Assembly (NCBI GenBank): GCA_949592205.1
Contig: CATIUR010000004.1
Span: 64,887,837-64,951,836, forward strand
Origin: Helichrysum umbraculigerum
Taxonomy: Eukaryota; Streptophyta; Magnoliopsida; Asterales; Asteraceae
DNA: 64,000 nucleotides
Direction: 5' to 3'
The notes under the pieces were generated by a model. It was not told the origin of the DNA. It did not search any database and saw only the letters and a program-made list of their open reading frames with translations. The translations under genes and the position numbers were made by a program. Positions 8,388 to 19,028 of this stretch are shown here, piece after piece. The stretch's first letter is position 1; every line of letters begins with the position of its first letter.

Positions 8388-11300
8388 ATGACGAATCGTA
8401 TTACTCTCGCATCGACCTGCACACCATTACTGGAGGGAAGAGGAGGACCTATCGTGCTGCCCAACGAAAACTTTGAAATTAAGCCTAGCATTATCAAGTT
8501 ACTCAAAACCTTCTGCCAATTTCACGGTTTTCCGCTCGATGATCCAAATTCACATTTGGATAGATTCATCAATCTTTCTGATTCCTGTGAGCAATTAGGG
8601 ATTGCAAGAGAAGTCTCCCGACTAAATCTTTTTCCCTATTCTTTGTCTTCGCGTGCTCGAACCTGGTTTGATGAACTCGAACCCAATTCGATTCATACTT
8701 GGGAAGAGTTGGCTACTAAGTTTATGACTAAGTTTTTCCCTCCTTCTAAGCAAACCAAGCTCAAGGATGACATCATTAGTTTCCGACAAGAAACCAATGA
8801 ATCATTATATCTAGCATGGGAACGATTTAAGAAGATGCTTAACAGATGTCCGAATCATCAAATGGGTAAGACGAACCTAATCTGCATATTCTACAATGGT
8901 CTGACTCCTCAGCACAAGTCAACCCTCGATGCTGCTTCTCAAGGAAATTTCATGTCACACACTTCTGAAGAAGCCTGGGAGCTAGTTGAGACGATAGCAA
9001 TGCATCAACATGACTGGGAGTTTGGTGAACCGGCTAAGGAAGTAACTAGTACTTCAAGCCTATCCTTGGAAGCTCTGCAAACTCAAGTGGACAATCTCTC
9101 CAGAGTCTTCAAGGATCTTCAATCTTCTACGGAAGAAATTTTGGTCACTACTGTTAAAAACCCTGAATGGAACTTTCATTCTAAACCTTTCATTCAGCGG
9201 CCGACCAATAACCCACCTACTCAGTTTCTGCAACCTTTATCCTCTAATATGTCAGATTCCCCCATGAATTCTCAACAACACTATAATGAAACTTTAACTA
9301 ATTTCATGGTTGAACAAATGAACATAAACAAACAAGTAATAGATTTTCAAGATAAAATTGATGCTTTACTTAGAATATCAGAAGATTTGATCAAAAACCT
9401 GGAAATTAGTCTTAAACAACTGTTTTTAAAAGTTGAGAACCAAGGAGGAATCATGGTCATCACTAGAGGAGGTAAAGAGACCAGAAATGAGAAATCCTCA
9501 GATAATTCTTCAAATCAACTTCCTATCTCTGAACCGACCACTGATCGAGTGCCTAGTGACACCCCTGTCACTGCACCAGATCCAGTATCACCTAAAGCCT
9601 CAGAAATCATTCCACGAACCAGGATACCCTTCCCTGGTAGGCTTAAGAAAGAGAGGCAGGAAGCACAATTTGGGAAATATCTGGAAATGTTTAAAAGCTT
9701 GCACTTAAACGTTAGACTATTAGACGCTATAGTAGAGATGCCTAGTTGTGCTAAGTTTTTCAAAGAACTCATTTCAAATAAAGAAAAATTAAGACAGATA
9801 GTTAGTTTACCCTTAGATGCTGAATGCTCAGCAATCATGTTACATGGCCTTCCACCTAAACTAGGAGATACTGGCCGTTTCACTATTCCCTGTTTTCTTC
9901 AAAACGTCCAAGTTAGTAACGCCTTAGCTGACCTAGGTGCTAGTGTCAATCTTATGCCTTACTCTCTCTATAAGAAACTAGGATTAGGTGAACTGCTACC
10001 CACTCGAATGACCATCCAATTAGCTGATAGATCAGTTAAACTCCCCCGAGGAATTGCTGAAGATATAATGGTCCGAGTCGGTAAATTTATCTTCCCAGTT
10101 GACTTCGTCATTATGGATATCGAGGAAGATGCCCACGTTCCCCTCATCCTTGGTAGACCTTTCCTAAACACTGCCAAGGCTGTGATAGATGTAAACGAAA
10201 AATCTTTAAAACTGAGGGTCGGAGCGGAGGAAGTCACCTTTAATATCGATAAGTTGATGAAGCATCCTATGGGAGAAGATCTTGGTCTTGTGGATGCCAT
10301 GCAGGAAATATATGACGAGCATTTGGAGGAGATTCTAGCAGTCAGCAGTAACGAACCCTTCTCCAGCACTGTCATCACCAAAAGAAGACTTTGCCCGGAC
10401 GACATCGGACTCTGCTCAGCTATCTCTGACCAACCAGCACCTTCTGGAGAGCTGCTATTTCCCTTACCTGAAATGAAGAATCCTTTAGCACCGCCTAACT
10501 ACTCTCCCACGAACAACTCCGTTGTTGCTGTTCCTTTAGGCGAAGGCATCCCTATCCCACTTTTAAGAAGAAATCAGTTTTTTCCGATACCCGAATCGTC
10601 TCCATCTGTAGCTGAGATTCTCAAATCTTTCGAGGAGATGGATTCCGGTACTTTGCCACAACTATCTGAAGGTTGTGAGAAATCAAATCCAGAAATCACC
10701 ATAAGTACTTCTTCTAAAGCTCAATTTCAGAAGTTCGCACTCACCGATAACAATGATGTCATCATCACTGAGGATAATGCAACTTCTTCATCATCTACCT
10801 GCAAATACGAGTTAAAGAAGAACACGCTTTCCAATGAGACAGAACTAGTGGAAATAGCATCAGCCACTACAGCCGATTCATCTCCAGAAGAATCAGAGTT
10901 CCAAAAGGAGTATGACGAATTACAAAGAGACGAGATCACTCGAATGAAACCCTCTATCGAAGAACCGCCAGAATTGGAGCTGAAGGAATTACCCTCTCAC
11001 TTGGAATATGCTTTTCTCGAAGGAACCTCACATCTACCCGTCATAATTGCCAAAGGTCTTTCACCCAAAGAGAAAGCAAGACTTATCCAGGTCTTGAAGT
11101 CACACAAGAAGGCGATTGCATGGAAGATCTCTGATATACAAGGGATCAGTCCAAATTACTGCACGCACAAGATACTCATGGAAAACGACTTCAAACCTTC
11201 CATACAGAGACAGAGGAGAGTAAACCCGAAGATTCAAGACGTGGTCAAGAAAGAGGTTATCAAACTCTTGGATGCTGGCTTGATCTATCCTATCTCAGAT

Positions 11301-13886
11301 TCCCCATGGGTCAGCCCAGTTCAGGTTGTCCCAAAGAAAGGAGGAATGACGGTTATCGCTAACGAAAATAATGAACTAATTCCTACACGAACCGTCACCG
11401 GCTGGAGGGTATGTATCGACTACAGGAAATTAAATGAAGCCACCCGGAAAGATCACTTCCCTCTGCCGTTCATCGATCAGATGTTGGAAAGATTATCGGG
11501 GAATGAATATTACTGCTTCCTCGATGGTTTCTCCGGCTATTTTCAGATTCCTCTCGATCCAAAGGACCAAGAAAAGACGACATTCACATGTCCATATGGT
11601 ACATTTGCCTACCGCCGCATGCCATTCGGCTTATGCAATGCGCCTGCAACATTTCAAAGGTGTATGGTGGCAATATTCCATGACATGATTGAACAGTGTA
11701 TGGAGGTATTCATGGATGACTTCTCAGTCTTCGGTGATTCCTTCACATCTTGTCTTTCCAACCTTGAAAGGATGCTAGCCCGATGCGAAGAATCAAATCT
11801 TGTCTTAAACTGGGAAAAGTGCCACTTTATGGTGAAAGAAGGAATAGTTCTTGGACATCGAATATCAAAATCTGGAATCGAAGTTGACAAAGCCAAAATT
11901 GAGACTATTGCCAAACTTCCGCCACCTACTTCTGTTAAAGCCATTCGCAGTTTTCTAGGTCACGCCGGATTCTACCGTCGCTTTATTAAGGATTTCTCTA
12001 AGATCTCTCGACCTATGACACACCTTCTCGAGAAGGATACTCCGTTTGTCTTTTCAGATGACTGTCTTAAAGCTTTCAACATTTTGAAGGATCAGCTCAC
12101 GCATGCACCGATCATGGTCGCCCCCGATTGGAGTCTTCCGTTTGAGATCATGTGCGATGCTAGTGACTTCGCTGTTGGAGCTGTCTTAGGGCAAAGGAAG
12201 GAAAAGCAGTTTCAGCCAATCTACTACGCCAGCAAGACACTCACTGATGCACAAGAGAATTACACCACAACAGAGAAAGAGCTTCTTGCGGTAGTATTCG
12301 CTTTTGATAAATTTCGTTCTTATTTAATATTGTCCAAAACTATTGTCTATACAGATCACTCAGCCTTGAAGTATCTCTTCAAAAAGCAAGACGCTAAACC
12401 AAGACTGCTTAGATGGATTCTCCTCCTCCAAGAATTTGACATAGAAATCAAGGATAAAAAGGGAGCCGAGAATGTCGCAGCAGATCATCTTAGTCGATTG
12501 GAAAATCCGTCGATGGAGAAGCTTGATGAGAGAGAGATTCAAGACCAGTTTCCTGAAGAACAACTCATGAACATCGGAGGATACCAAAAGGGATCTCAAT
12601 TCGCGTACAACCCTTGGTATGCTGACTACGCTAATTATCTGGTTAGAGGAATTGTGCCAAAAGGAATGCCCACCTCTAGAAAACGCAAATTCTTTAGAGA
12701 CGTAAAGAACTACTATTGGGACGATCCATACTTATTCAAAGTATGCCCGGACCAAATCATCAGAAGATGCGCAGACGAAAGGGAGGCAAGGAACATTCTT
12801 CACCAAAGTCATCACGGACCAACTGGAGGACATCATGGAGCAAATATGACCGCAAGGAAGGTATACGATTCCGGATTCTATTGGCCATCTATATTCAGAG
12901 ACGCTCACGACTTGGTAAAACGTTGTGATGCTTGCCAAAGGTTTGGAAGTATCTCACGGAGGAGTGAAATGCCACTTACTAACATCCAGGCTTGCGAGAT
13001 CTTTGATATATGGGGGTTGGATTTTATGGGACCATTCCCAAAATCATATGGGAAAGAGTATATTCTGGTTGCTGTCGACTACGTCTCCAGATGGGCCGAA
13101 GCTCAAGCATTTCCTACAAATGATTCCCGAGTAGTGGTGAAATTCTTAAAGCAGCTCTTCTCACGTTTCGGTACTCCAAAAGCGATCATTAGTGATCGGG
13201 GCACGCACTTCTGTAATGCTCAGTTTATGAGGACATTACAGTATTATGGTGTCACCCATAAGACCTCTACGGCTTACCACCCGCAGACGAATGGGCAAGC
13301 TGAAGTGACGAATCGAGCGCTCAAGAGAATTTTAGAACGAACCGTGGTTAATCATAGGGAAAGATGGGCTGAAAAATTAGACGATGCTCTGTGGGCGTTC
13401 AGAACCGCATATAAATCACCACTAGGAACCACGCCCTACAGACTAGTCTACGGAAAAGCGTGTCATCTGCCGATAGAGTTGGAGTATAAAGCTCACTGGG
13501 CGCTGAGAGAGTGTAATTTAGACCCTTCTACAATTGGATCACATCGGAAAATGCAACTGAATGAACTAGCCGAATTAAGAGACCAAGCATACGATAGCTC
13601 TCTGCACTTCAAAGAACGAACAAAGAATACTCACGACGCTAAACTCAAATATTCTAAGTTCAAGCCCGGAGACAAAGTTCTTCTCTTCAATTCGCGCTTC
13701 AAGAAATTCTCCGGCAAATTCAGATCAAGGTGGAGCGGACCATTTGTTGTATCAAAAGTCTATACCTTCGGAGCAGTCGAACTAGAAGCCCCGGAGGGTA
13801 ATTTTAAAGTCAATGGCCATCGCTTAAAGCACTACATCGAAGATTTCCCCTCTGGTGAGGAAGTCTATATCTTTGAACCACCTTGA
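8388..13886 (+). CDS. gag-pol: Athila gag-pol polyprotein (1832 aa)
   Basis: One uninterrupted frame. Gag capsid-type domain at about residues 90-170 (WFDELEPNSIHTWEEL). Aspartic protease at about 515 with DLGAS in place of the common DSGA. Reverse transcriptase from about 970 with the Athila-type insertion after VPKKGG and the catalytic site FMDDFSVFG near 1110. RNase H from about 1250 (CDASDFAVGAVLG, TDHSALKYL). Integrase with the HHCC zinc site near 1470-1520 (HQSHHG...CDACQ) and the DDE residues in GLDFMGPF, ISDRGTHF and GQAEVTNRA. The C-terminal tail (GPFVVSKVYTFGAVELE) follows. The start is the first ATG after the PBS and leader. No stop or frameshift was seen, so the enzymes could be active. 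No gag zinc knuckle is evident. Expression is expected from the LTR promoter. Confidence 0.97.
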   Translation: MTNRITLASTCTPLLEGRGGPIVLPNENFEIKPSIIKLLKTFCQFHGFPLDDPNSHLDRFINLSDSCEQLGIAREVSRLNLFPYSLSSRARTWFDELEPNSIHTWEELATKFMTKFFPPSKQTKLKDDIISFRQETNESLYLAWERFKKMLNRCPNHQMGKTNLICIFYNGLTPQHKSTLDAASQGNFMSHTSEEAWELVETIAMHQHDWEFGEPAKEVTSTSSLSLEALQTQVDNLSRVFKDLQSSTEEILVTTVKNPEWNFHSKPFIQRPTNNPPTQFLQPLSSNMSDSPMNSQQHYNETLTNFMVEQMNINKQVIDFQDKIDALLRISEDLIKNLEISLKQLFLKVENQGGIMVITRGGKETRNEKSSDNSSNQLPISEPTTDRVPSDTPVTAPDPVSPKASEIIPRTRIPFPGRLKKERQEAQFGKYLEMFKSLHLNVRLLDAIVEMPSCAKFFKELISNKEKLRQIVSLPLDAECSAIMLHGLPPKLGDTGRFTIPCFLQNVQVSNALADLGASVNLMPYSLYKKLGLGELLPTRMTIQLADRSVKLPRGIAEDIMVRVGKFIFPVDFVIMDIEEDAHVPLILGRPFLNTAKAVIDVNEKSLKLRVGAEEVTFNIDKLMKHPMGEDLGLVDAMQEIYDEHLEEILAVSSNEPFSSTVITKRRLCPDDIGLCSAISDQPAPSGELLFPLPEMKNPLAPPNYSPTNNSVVAVPLGEGIPIPLLRRNQFFPIPESSPSVAEILKSFEEMDSGTLPQLSEGCEKSNPEITISTSSKAQFQKFALTDNNDVIITEDNATSSSSTCKYELKKNTLSNETELVEIASATTADSSPEESEFQKEYDELQRDEITRMKPSIEEPPELELKELPSHLEYAFLEGTSHLPVIIAKGLSPKEKARLIQVLKSHKKAIAWKISDIQGISPNYCTHKILMENDFKPSIQRQRRVNPKIQDVVKKEVIKLLDAGLIYPISDSPWVSPVQVVPKKGGMTVIANENNELIPTRTVTGWRVCIDYRKLNEATRKDHFPLPFIDQMLERLSGNEYYCFLDGFSGYFQIPLDPKDQEKTTFTCPYGTFAYRRMPFGLCNAPATFQRCMVAIFHDMIEQCMEVFMDDFSVFGDSFTSCLSNLERMLARCEESNLVLNWEKCHFMVKEGIVLGHRISKSGIEVDKAKIETIAKLPPPTSVKAIRSFLGHAGFYRRFIKDFSKISRPMTHLLEKDTPFVFSDDCLKAFNILKDQLTHAPIMVAPDWSLPFEIMCDASDFAVGAVLGQRKEKQFQPIYYASKTLTDAQENYTTTEKELLAVVFAFDKFRSYLILSKTIVYTDHSALKYLFKKQDAKPRLLRWILLLQEFDIEIKDKKGAENVAADHLSRLENPSMEKLDEREIQDQFPEEQLMNIGGYQKGSQFAYNPWYADYANYLVRGIVPKGMPTSRKRKFFRDVKNYYWDDPYLFKVCPDQIIRRCADEREARNILHQSHHGPTGGHHGANMTARKVYDSGFYWPSIFRDAHDLVKRCDACQRFGSISRRSEMPLTNIQACEIFDIWGLDFMGPFPKSYGKEYILVAVDYVSRWAEAQAFPTNDSRVVVKFLKQLFSRFGTPKAIISDRGTHFCNAQFMRTLQYYGVTHKTSTAYHPQTNGQAEVTNRALKRILERTVVNHRERWAEKLDDALWAFRTAYKSPLGTTPYRLVYGKACHLPIELEYKAHWALRECNLDPSTIGSHRKMQLNELAELRDQAYDSSLHFKERTKNTHDAKLKYSKFKPGDKVLLFNSRFKKFSGKFRSRWSGPFVVSKVYTFGAVELEAPEGNFKVNGHRLKHYIEDFPSGEEVYIFEPP

Positions 13887-14231
13887 GCCGACTATTAGGT
13901 ACAAAGAGTCAAGCTAGAGACTCTCTAAACAAGCGCTCTTGGGAGGCACCCCATTGCTTATCTTATTTTATTTTATTTTATTTCTTAGTTATTTTTGCTT
14001 TAGTATTATCATCCCTAAACTAATGATGCAGGATAACCCAAATATCTGATGATGCCACACTCCTACATATACATCAGATAAGTTTTATTCATAGTATACA
14101 AATGTGAATGAACAGATGACCTCACAAAGCTTTAACATTTAAAACAAACATTTCTTGAAGTCATCTGATTATTTTGCATTTGTATACCCATTTAAAACTA
14201 TAAGATTACCTGTTTATCTTTATGTTTCAGG
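13887..14231 (+). other. Athila post-pol spacer
   Basis: Non-coding. It holds the conserved post-pol block GAGACTCTCTAAACAAGCGC near 13916-13938, then T/A-rich DNA and a candidate acceptor (GATGCAG at 14025-14031). A repeated word, CATCTGATTATTT / ATCAGAT, flanks 14050-14170. Confidence 0.5.
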
Positions 14232-14627
14232 ATGGACGCTTCAGCCGAGACTTCAGGACAAGCTACTCAGAAACAACAGAGGAAGAGAACCCGCAGAGGA
14301 AAAAGAAAGAAGACGACCACCACTACTGATGAGCATGCTCCGACTGCTCCTGTATCTGCCCCACTTTTTGACTTTGGAGTTACCCCCTCAGACCCAAGGG
14401 TGATTTGGGCGATGCTCAGTGAGCTTTCGATTCAGCGTAGCTCTCAGTCTGAAATCAGAGAGGTGATGGGACTACCAAGACTCGCCGACCAGCCGTATCA
14501 GCTTGGTCAGGGTCCTGGGCCAGCTCTCCTACCTTGGTCCTTCTTCCCAGCTGCCCCAACACAGACTGTTCCTCCCACTGCTGTGCTCCTTCTAGGACAC
14601 CTCGGATTCCCGCTGATGCATCCATGA
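14232..14627 (+). CDS. Small third ORF of Athila (remnant of the extra, env-like region)
   Basis: 131 codons in the place where longer Athila elements carry an extra ORF. A splice-acceptor-like run (TCTTTATGTTTCAG) ends two bases before the ATG, so it may be made from a spliced RNA. The N-terminus is strongly basic (KQQRKRTRRGKRKK), like a nuclear or nucleic-acid-binding signal. The last part runs out of frame: a frame two bases over, ending at 14728, gives a sensible acidic C-terminus (DLDMDDLLDDL), so one small indel near 14580-14640 has probably split a protein of about 165 residues. No transmembrane segment is seen, so an envelope role is not supported. Confidence 0.55.
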   Translation: MDASAETSGQATQKQQRKRTRRGKRKKTTTTTDEHAPTAPVSAPLFDFGVTPSDPRVIWAMLSELSIQRSSQSEIREVMGLPRLADQPYQLGQGPGPALLPWSFFPAAPTQTVPPTAVLLLGHLGFPLMHP

Positions 14628-15137
14628 TGTCTGATCGCACTGCTGCCTTATCACTCACTTCAGATCCTGATCCTGAAGCACTTGCGGCATTTGATCTAGA
14701 CATGGATGATTTACTAGACGATCTCTAGTTTATTTTATCTTTAGTTATCTTTATTTATCATTAGAACTGTTGTGTTGTTGAACTGATGATTATGATGGTA
14801 TTTTATGATATTGCAGACCTTATCTTCGTAGGAATTGGATGAGCTTTGAAAAGAGTCTGGTCCTCACAATCCAGCAAATTATTTACACCAATCCTACACG
14901 AATCTGGTCCGTTATCCAGTGCCCACTGTCCGTAGGGAAGTATCTCTCCTAAACCCGTTCTTCCTATTTTAATATAACTTCGATATACCTATTGACCACT
15001 TAAATCTCTAAGTGTGGGATCCCCCTCGCTTATAACTTTTAAATTCACATTTTTCCTAAACCAAAACCCTAAGTGTGGGATTTTCTCCCTACTTAGTGTA
15101 GAAACATTGGGGACAATGTTTATTTCTAAGTGTGGGA

Positions 15138-15321
15138 TAGCGGTATATCTCTCGTCTGTCAAAATATCCGTTTAAGTTGATCTAGAAACATGCTAGTCCT
15201 CTAAATAAATTTTCAACCCTTATTTTGCCTAGCGGTATATCTCTCGTCTGTCAAAATATCCGTTTAAGTTGATCTAGAAACATGCTAGTCCTCTAAATAA
15301 ATTTTCAACCCTTATTTTGCC
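15138..15321 (+). repeat. 92-bp tandem duplication
   Basis: Two copies, 15138-15229 and 15230-15321, that read the same throughout by eye, starting TAGCGGTATATCTCTCGTC and ending CCTTATTTTGCC. Identity shows that the duplication is recent. Confidence 0.95.
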
Positions 15322-16823
15322 AAAATTTTCAAAAATTTTAAACTTTTCTGAGTCATAAAGTAAGATGAAGTACAGATTTTTTTTACAAGTATGTCAAAAG
15401 TTGGTAAATATGAGATCGAAATCATGTCGGATTCTAAACAATTTAAGATGAGGATCTAAGAGGGGCATCGCACGACTGGACACATATAACCCATTTTTGC
15501 GGTAAGGAATTTGAGCCTTATAAGCATTCATTTTAAATGCTTCACTGTTCGTTTGTTGTGTGTGACCGGTGCACGCATTTCTGAATTAGAACTTGCCCCA
15601 GGTATACATTTCGAGATCACATTGACAGGTGTCATACGTGACATAGGTACGATTAGAGGACCTTGACATTCTTTAGGATTTAAACCCCTTTTCACATATC
15701 TTTTCAAGCCCAAAACCCTTCCAACACTCAATTTTAGTGTTGATGATCCGCTTAGAAAACCCTGTTGAGCCTTAGCCTTTTCATTTCTTTCAACCCATAT
15801 TATTAAACCCATTTATTCCCTTACCTACCAAAAACTTATCTTAGAATTTTTAAATCTTTTTGAAAAACGATATTTAGTTATTCCTTTTTGCTTTCACTCC
15901 AAAAATCACAAATAATGTTTACTAAAACTTCTCGTGTGCGTTGTATTGATCTATACTAAAGAATCGAGAGTCATGTGGTGCGAAAAATTGGCACCAAAGT
16001 AAACTCAGAAATCATCAAAGGATTGAAAAAAATGAAAATAAGAAGGGATCTCAAGAAGGGAAATAAAAGAAAATCCCTTAGAAATTTCTTGGCAAAAGAA
16101 AAATCTAAGCCCAAAAATAGAAATAGAAAAGCAAAGAAAAAAAAAAAGAAAATAGCTGAAATAAAGCTAAGTACTTTTACTCTCTCGAAAACTCGATTCT
16201 TCAAAAATATATCATTCCGTGTGTTTTCAAAGGATAGAAGTCAAAATAGCTATCTTATCCCCTAAAAGTGTTATCCGTTTCCGTTTTCATTAAAAAGGAT
16301 ATCTAGATAGAGTTTTTCTCGAAAATTTAGAAGTCCCAAGATAAGTAAACACCCTTAAAAACCTAGATACCCCCAACCTATCCATACCCTTTAAAAACCC
16401 ACACCAAACACTATAACCCATTTGAATGTCCTGGGATAATCAGTACCGTTCCTTTCTAAGTGATGAAGATCTGATCCTCGGGCAAGCCTATGACGACGAG
16501 TGCTGCACGTCTGGTATTTGAGCGATTTTTCATTTGGCTTAGGATAATAGGAACCCCGATACACTTTGAGTGAATTGAGTGACCACCAGTGAGATCGCCC
16601 AGTCGTGTATATTCCACAAATTCGAGAATTGAAAGTTTGCCTAAGAGAATCATCTTGAAAACCTTTAGATACTTCATGTGAACACCTCTTATTTATCTAA
16701 CAGGCGAATACTTGTTTTCAATCTGTATGAATTTTTCTTTTTGGGTCAGAATCAAAAATCTTTTTGCATGGAAAATTTTTGGCAGGTAAGAAGGGAAGTT
16801 TGCTTGAGGACAAGCAATTGTCT

Positions 16824-16837
16824 AAGTGTGGGATATT
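16824..16837 (+). other. Athila polypurine-tract region
   Basis: AAGTGTGGGATATT lies directly before the 3' LTR start TGATAACAC. Athila elements have an AAGTGTGGG-type purine tract here. The last few bases are not purines, so the exact priming end is unsure. Confidence 0.6.
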
Positions 16838-19023
16838 TGATAACACGCAAAAAGTCATGTTTTTGTGTGCCATTATCTCACCATTTTAGCCCAATTATTA
16901 ATGAAAACACTTAAAAATGAACTTAAATGTCACATTTCATCATTAGGGCTAAAATATAGACGATGTTTCAAGATTCAACCAAAAAGACCCAAAAACGAGT
17001 AAAATAGAGCACAAACGGTTAACGAATCTTCCGTTCACGCATTTAAGCACAAATTAAGCTATACTTGGAATTATGACCTCTAACTTATGTCATTTTCTTC
17101 GTTAGGAAATTACGAAACCGTGAGCGCGAGAATCACTCAAAACGGATAAACGACGAAGAAGTTACGCCCGAACGAAGAAACGAAGAACCGAAGAATCAAG
17201 ATACGGGAGAGCTAGACCGTATACGGCCAAACTAGACCGTATACGGCCTAGCACAGACCGTATACGGCCTAGCTAGACCGTATACGGCCTAGCACAACCG
17301 TATACGGTCTGTGTTCTCCCGTATTCACCCTATGCTCAACCGTATACACTCCAGTTCTCCCGTATTTGCCCTAGCTCAACCGTATCGTGCGTTTGGGCGA
17401 TAAAAATCAGGTTTTTATTCGGGTTTGCAATACGGTTGTGCATTTGAAGATTTGGATACGGTCTACGGATACGGTTGTGCGATCTCTATATATAGAAGCC
17501 TCATTTCATCATTTTCACATCATGTTTTCTCATTCTTTCTTTCTTTCTCTCACTACTCTCTCTCTAAAATAGTTAGTTAGTTAATTAGGTTAGTTAAGTT
17601 AGTAGATTAGTAGCTTACTTGTAACGGAGGTGCTCCGAGACTGCGGTGTCGCACGATTTGTAATAACGCTTTGTCAGGTTTTATTATAATCTCTATCTTG
17701 TTATTTTAAATAATGTTGTGCTGTTGCTATGCTTGTTTAGAATTACTTGCTAGGATTATTGCCATGCTTAGCTAGACAAATCTGTGTTTGCTATGATAGT
17801 TGCCATGCTAGGGTAGTTATACTTAAATCATGCTGTTACTCTGTCCGTATGCTGTTGAAATATATTTGAATCTATGAATTGAATCTCAAATGTTTATCTA
17901 TCCAACTTATGCTGTGGTTAGTAACATCCTTCTAGGCTTGACCAATTGCTAGTTGTATGCCGCTAATTATTCTGTGTCTGATGATCGTTGAACTCGACAT
18001 GGCCGGTGTTCTCCTGGTTGAAATATTACCGGAGGGAGACACGGAGCGTAGGATTAGAGATAGATTAGATTCAAGTCATTTAACAAGTGTCTTTGAGAGA
18101 ACTTTCGGGACACTTGTGACTTAACCATGTACCCCGTCACTCTGCATAATTGATCCCTGCTATTCTGCCTTTCTGCATGTTCTTGTTTGATTGTTGCTTA
18201 GGGTTTGCATGCTAGTATCTGTTATGCTGATTAGTTACATGATTAGGTTTTCGAATATTTATCAATTGCATACACCAGTTTAACATGCATAGAATAGTTA
18301 AAATGATTTATATGAAATAATGATGAACAATTTAATCAACCGTTAGACCAGATCATCCCAACTTGTTCCGGTAGGAAACCCCTGTTCATGTTTTTGTTTA
18401 TTCAACAATTCATGCCATGATTCGGATATCTCAAATGTCCGAGATTGGGGAACAAGACTCGAGGATGGTTGTTGGTTAAATTGGTTGCTACATTTGGGAC
18501 AACTTCCGGTGTAGTTTACATTCCATAATTGTTATCCATGTGACATGTTATTTATCTGATTGCGGACAACTCTACGTTAGATAGATAATAGGCTAGGAGT
18601 TATGGCTCATTAGGAAATATAGCTGTCATCTTAACTAAGGCTTTATCCCATTAACTACCCCTAAATAGCATAAGTAATTATCATAGTAAACACTCGCTTC
18701 ACCTATAAGTTCTCGTTGCCACCTCCCCTTCACTTTACTTTATTTTAATTTAATTTTAGATAATTAGTAGTTAGTTAAAACCAAAACAAACCAAAAATCT
18801 CTTTTAAACCCCAGCTAAATCCACATAGATAACTGAAGTCCTAGATCCCATGCCCGTTGTAGTTTGAAGAACGACCCTAGGTCATACCTATCGCTGTACT
18901 CACCCATAGCTTTAGTATACTTAGGCCCAGCAAAACAAATTTTAAAACCCTCTGGTGGCCGTGCCCGGAGGAAGGTCCGCAACGACGCGAGTGAAATCGC
19001 AACCGACCTCTTGGCACCCATCA
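16838..19023 (+). repeat. Athila 3' LTR (2186 bp)
   Basis: Same length and, in all parts compared, the same sequence as 6042-8227, including the palindrome array (17197-17389) and TATA box (17486-17495). It ends CACCCATCA and is followed by the GACAC duplication. Confidence 0.97.
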
Positions 19024-19028
19024 GACAC
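19024..19028. repeat. Target site duplication GACAC (right)
   Basis: Exact copy of 6037-6041, directly after the 3' LTR. Confidence 0.95.

Larger units (their letters stand above)
14729..16837 (+). other. Long 3' non-coding region of Athila
   Basis: About 2.1 kb with no believable gene. It has a possible intron end (ATATTGCAG at 14806-14814), three PPT-like AAGTGTGGGAT words at 15010, 15071 and 15128, a 92-bp tandem duplication (15138-15321), a purine-rich stretch 16015-16150, and the PPT just before the 3' LTR. ORFs such as 15975-16265 are lysine-rich by base composition only. Confidence 0.6.
6042..19023 (+). mobile_element. Complete Athila-lineage Ty3/gypsy retrotransposon (12,982 bp)
   Basis: All parts are present in order: 5' LTR 6042-8227, PBS 8235-8252, one gag-pol ORF 8388-13886, a small extra ORF 14232-14627, a long 3' non-coding region with the PPT at 16824-16837, 3' LTR 16838-19023, and the GACAC target duplication. 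The Athila assignment rests on the insertion between VPKKGG and the WRVCIDYRKLN block in RT (TVIANENNELIPTRTVTGW), on the DLGAS protease site, on the tRNA-Asp-type PBS, and on the post-pol block around 13905-13955 (TAAACAAGCGCTCTTGGGAG). LTRs that look identical and an unbroken polyprotein imply a very recent insertion that may still be able to move. Confidence 0.97.

Noticed and set aside
9433..13134. ORFs in other frames over gag-pol
   Set aside because: Shadow frames of the 1832-codon polyprotein.
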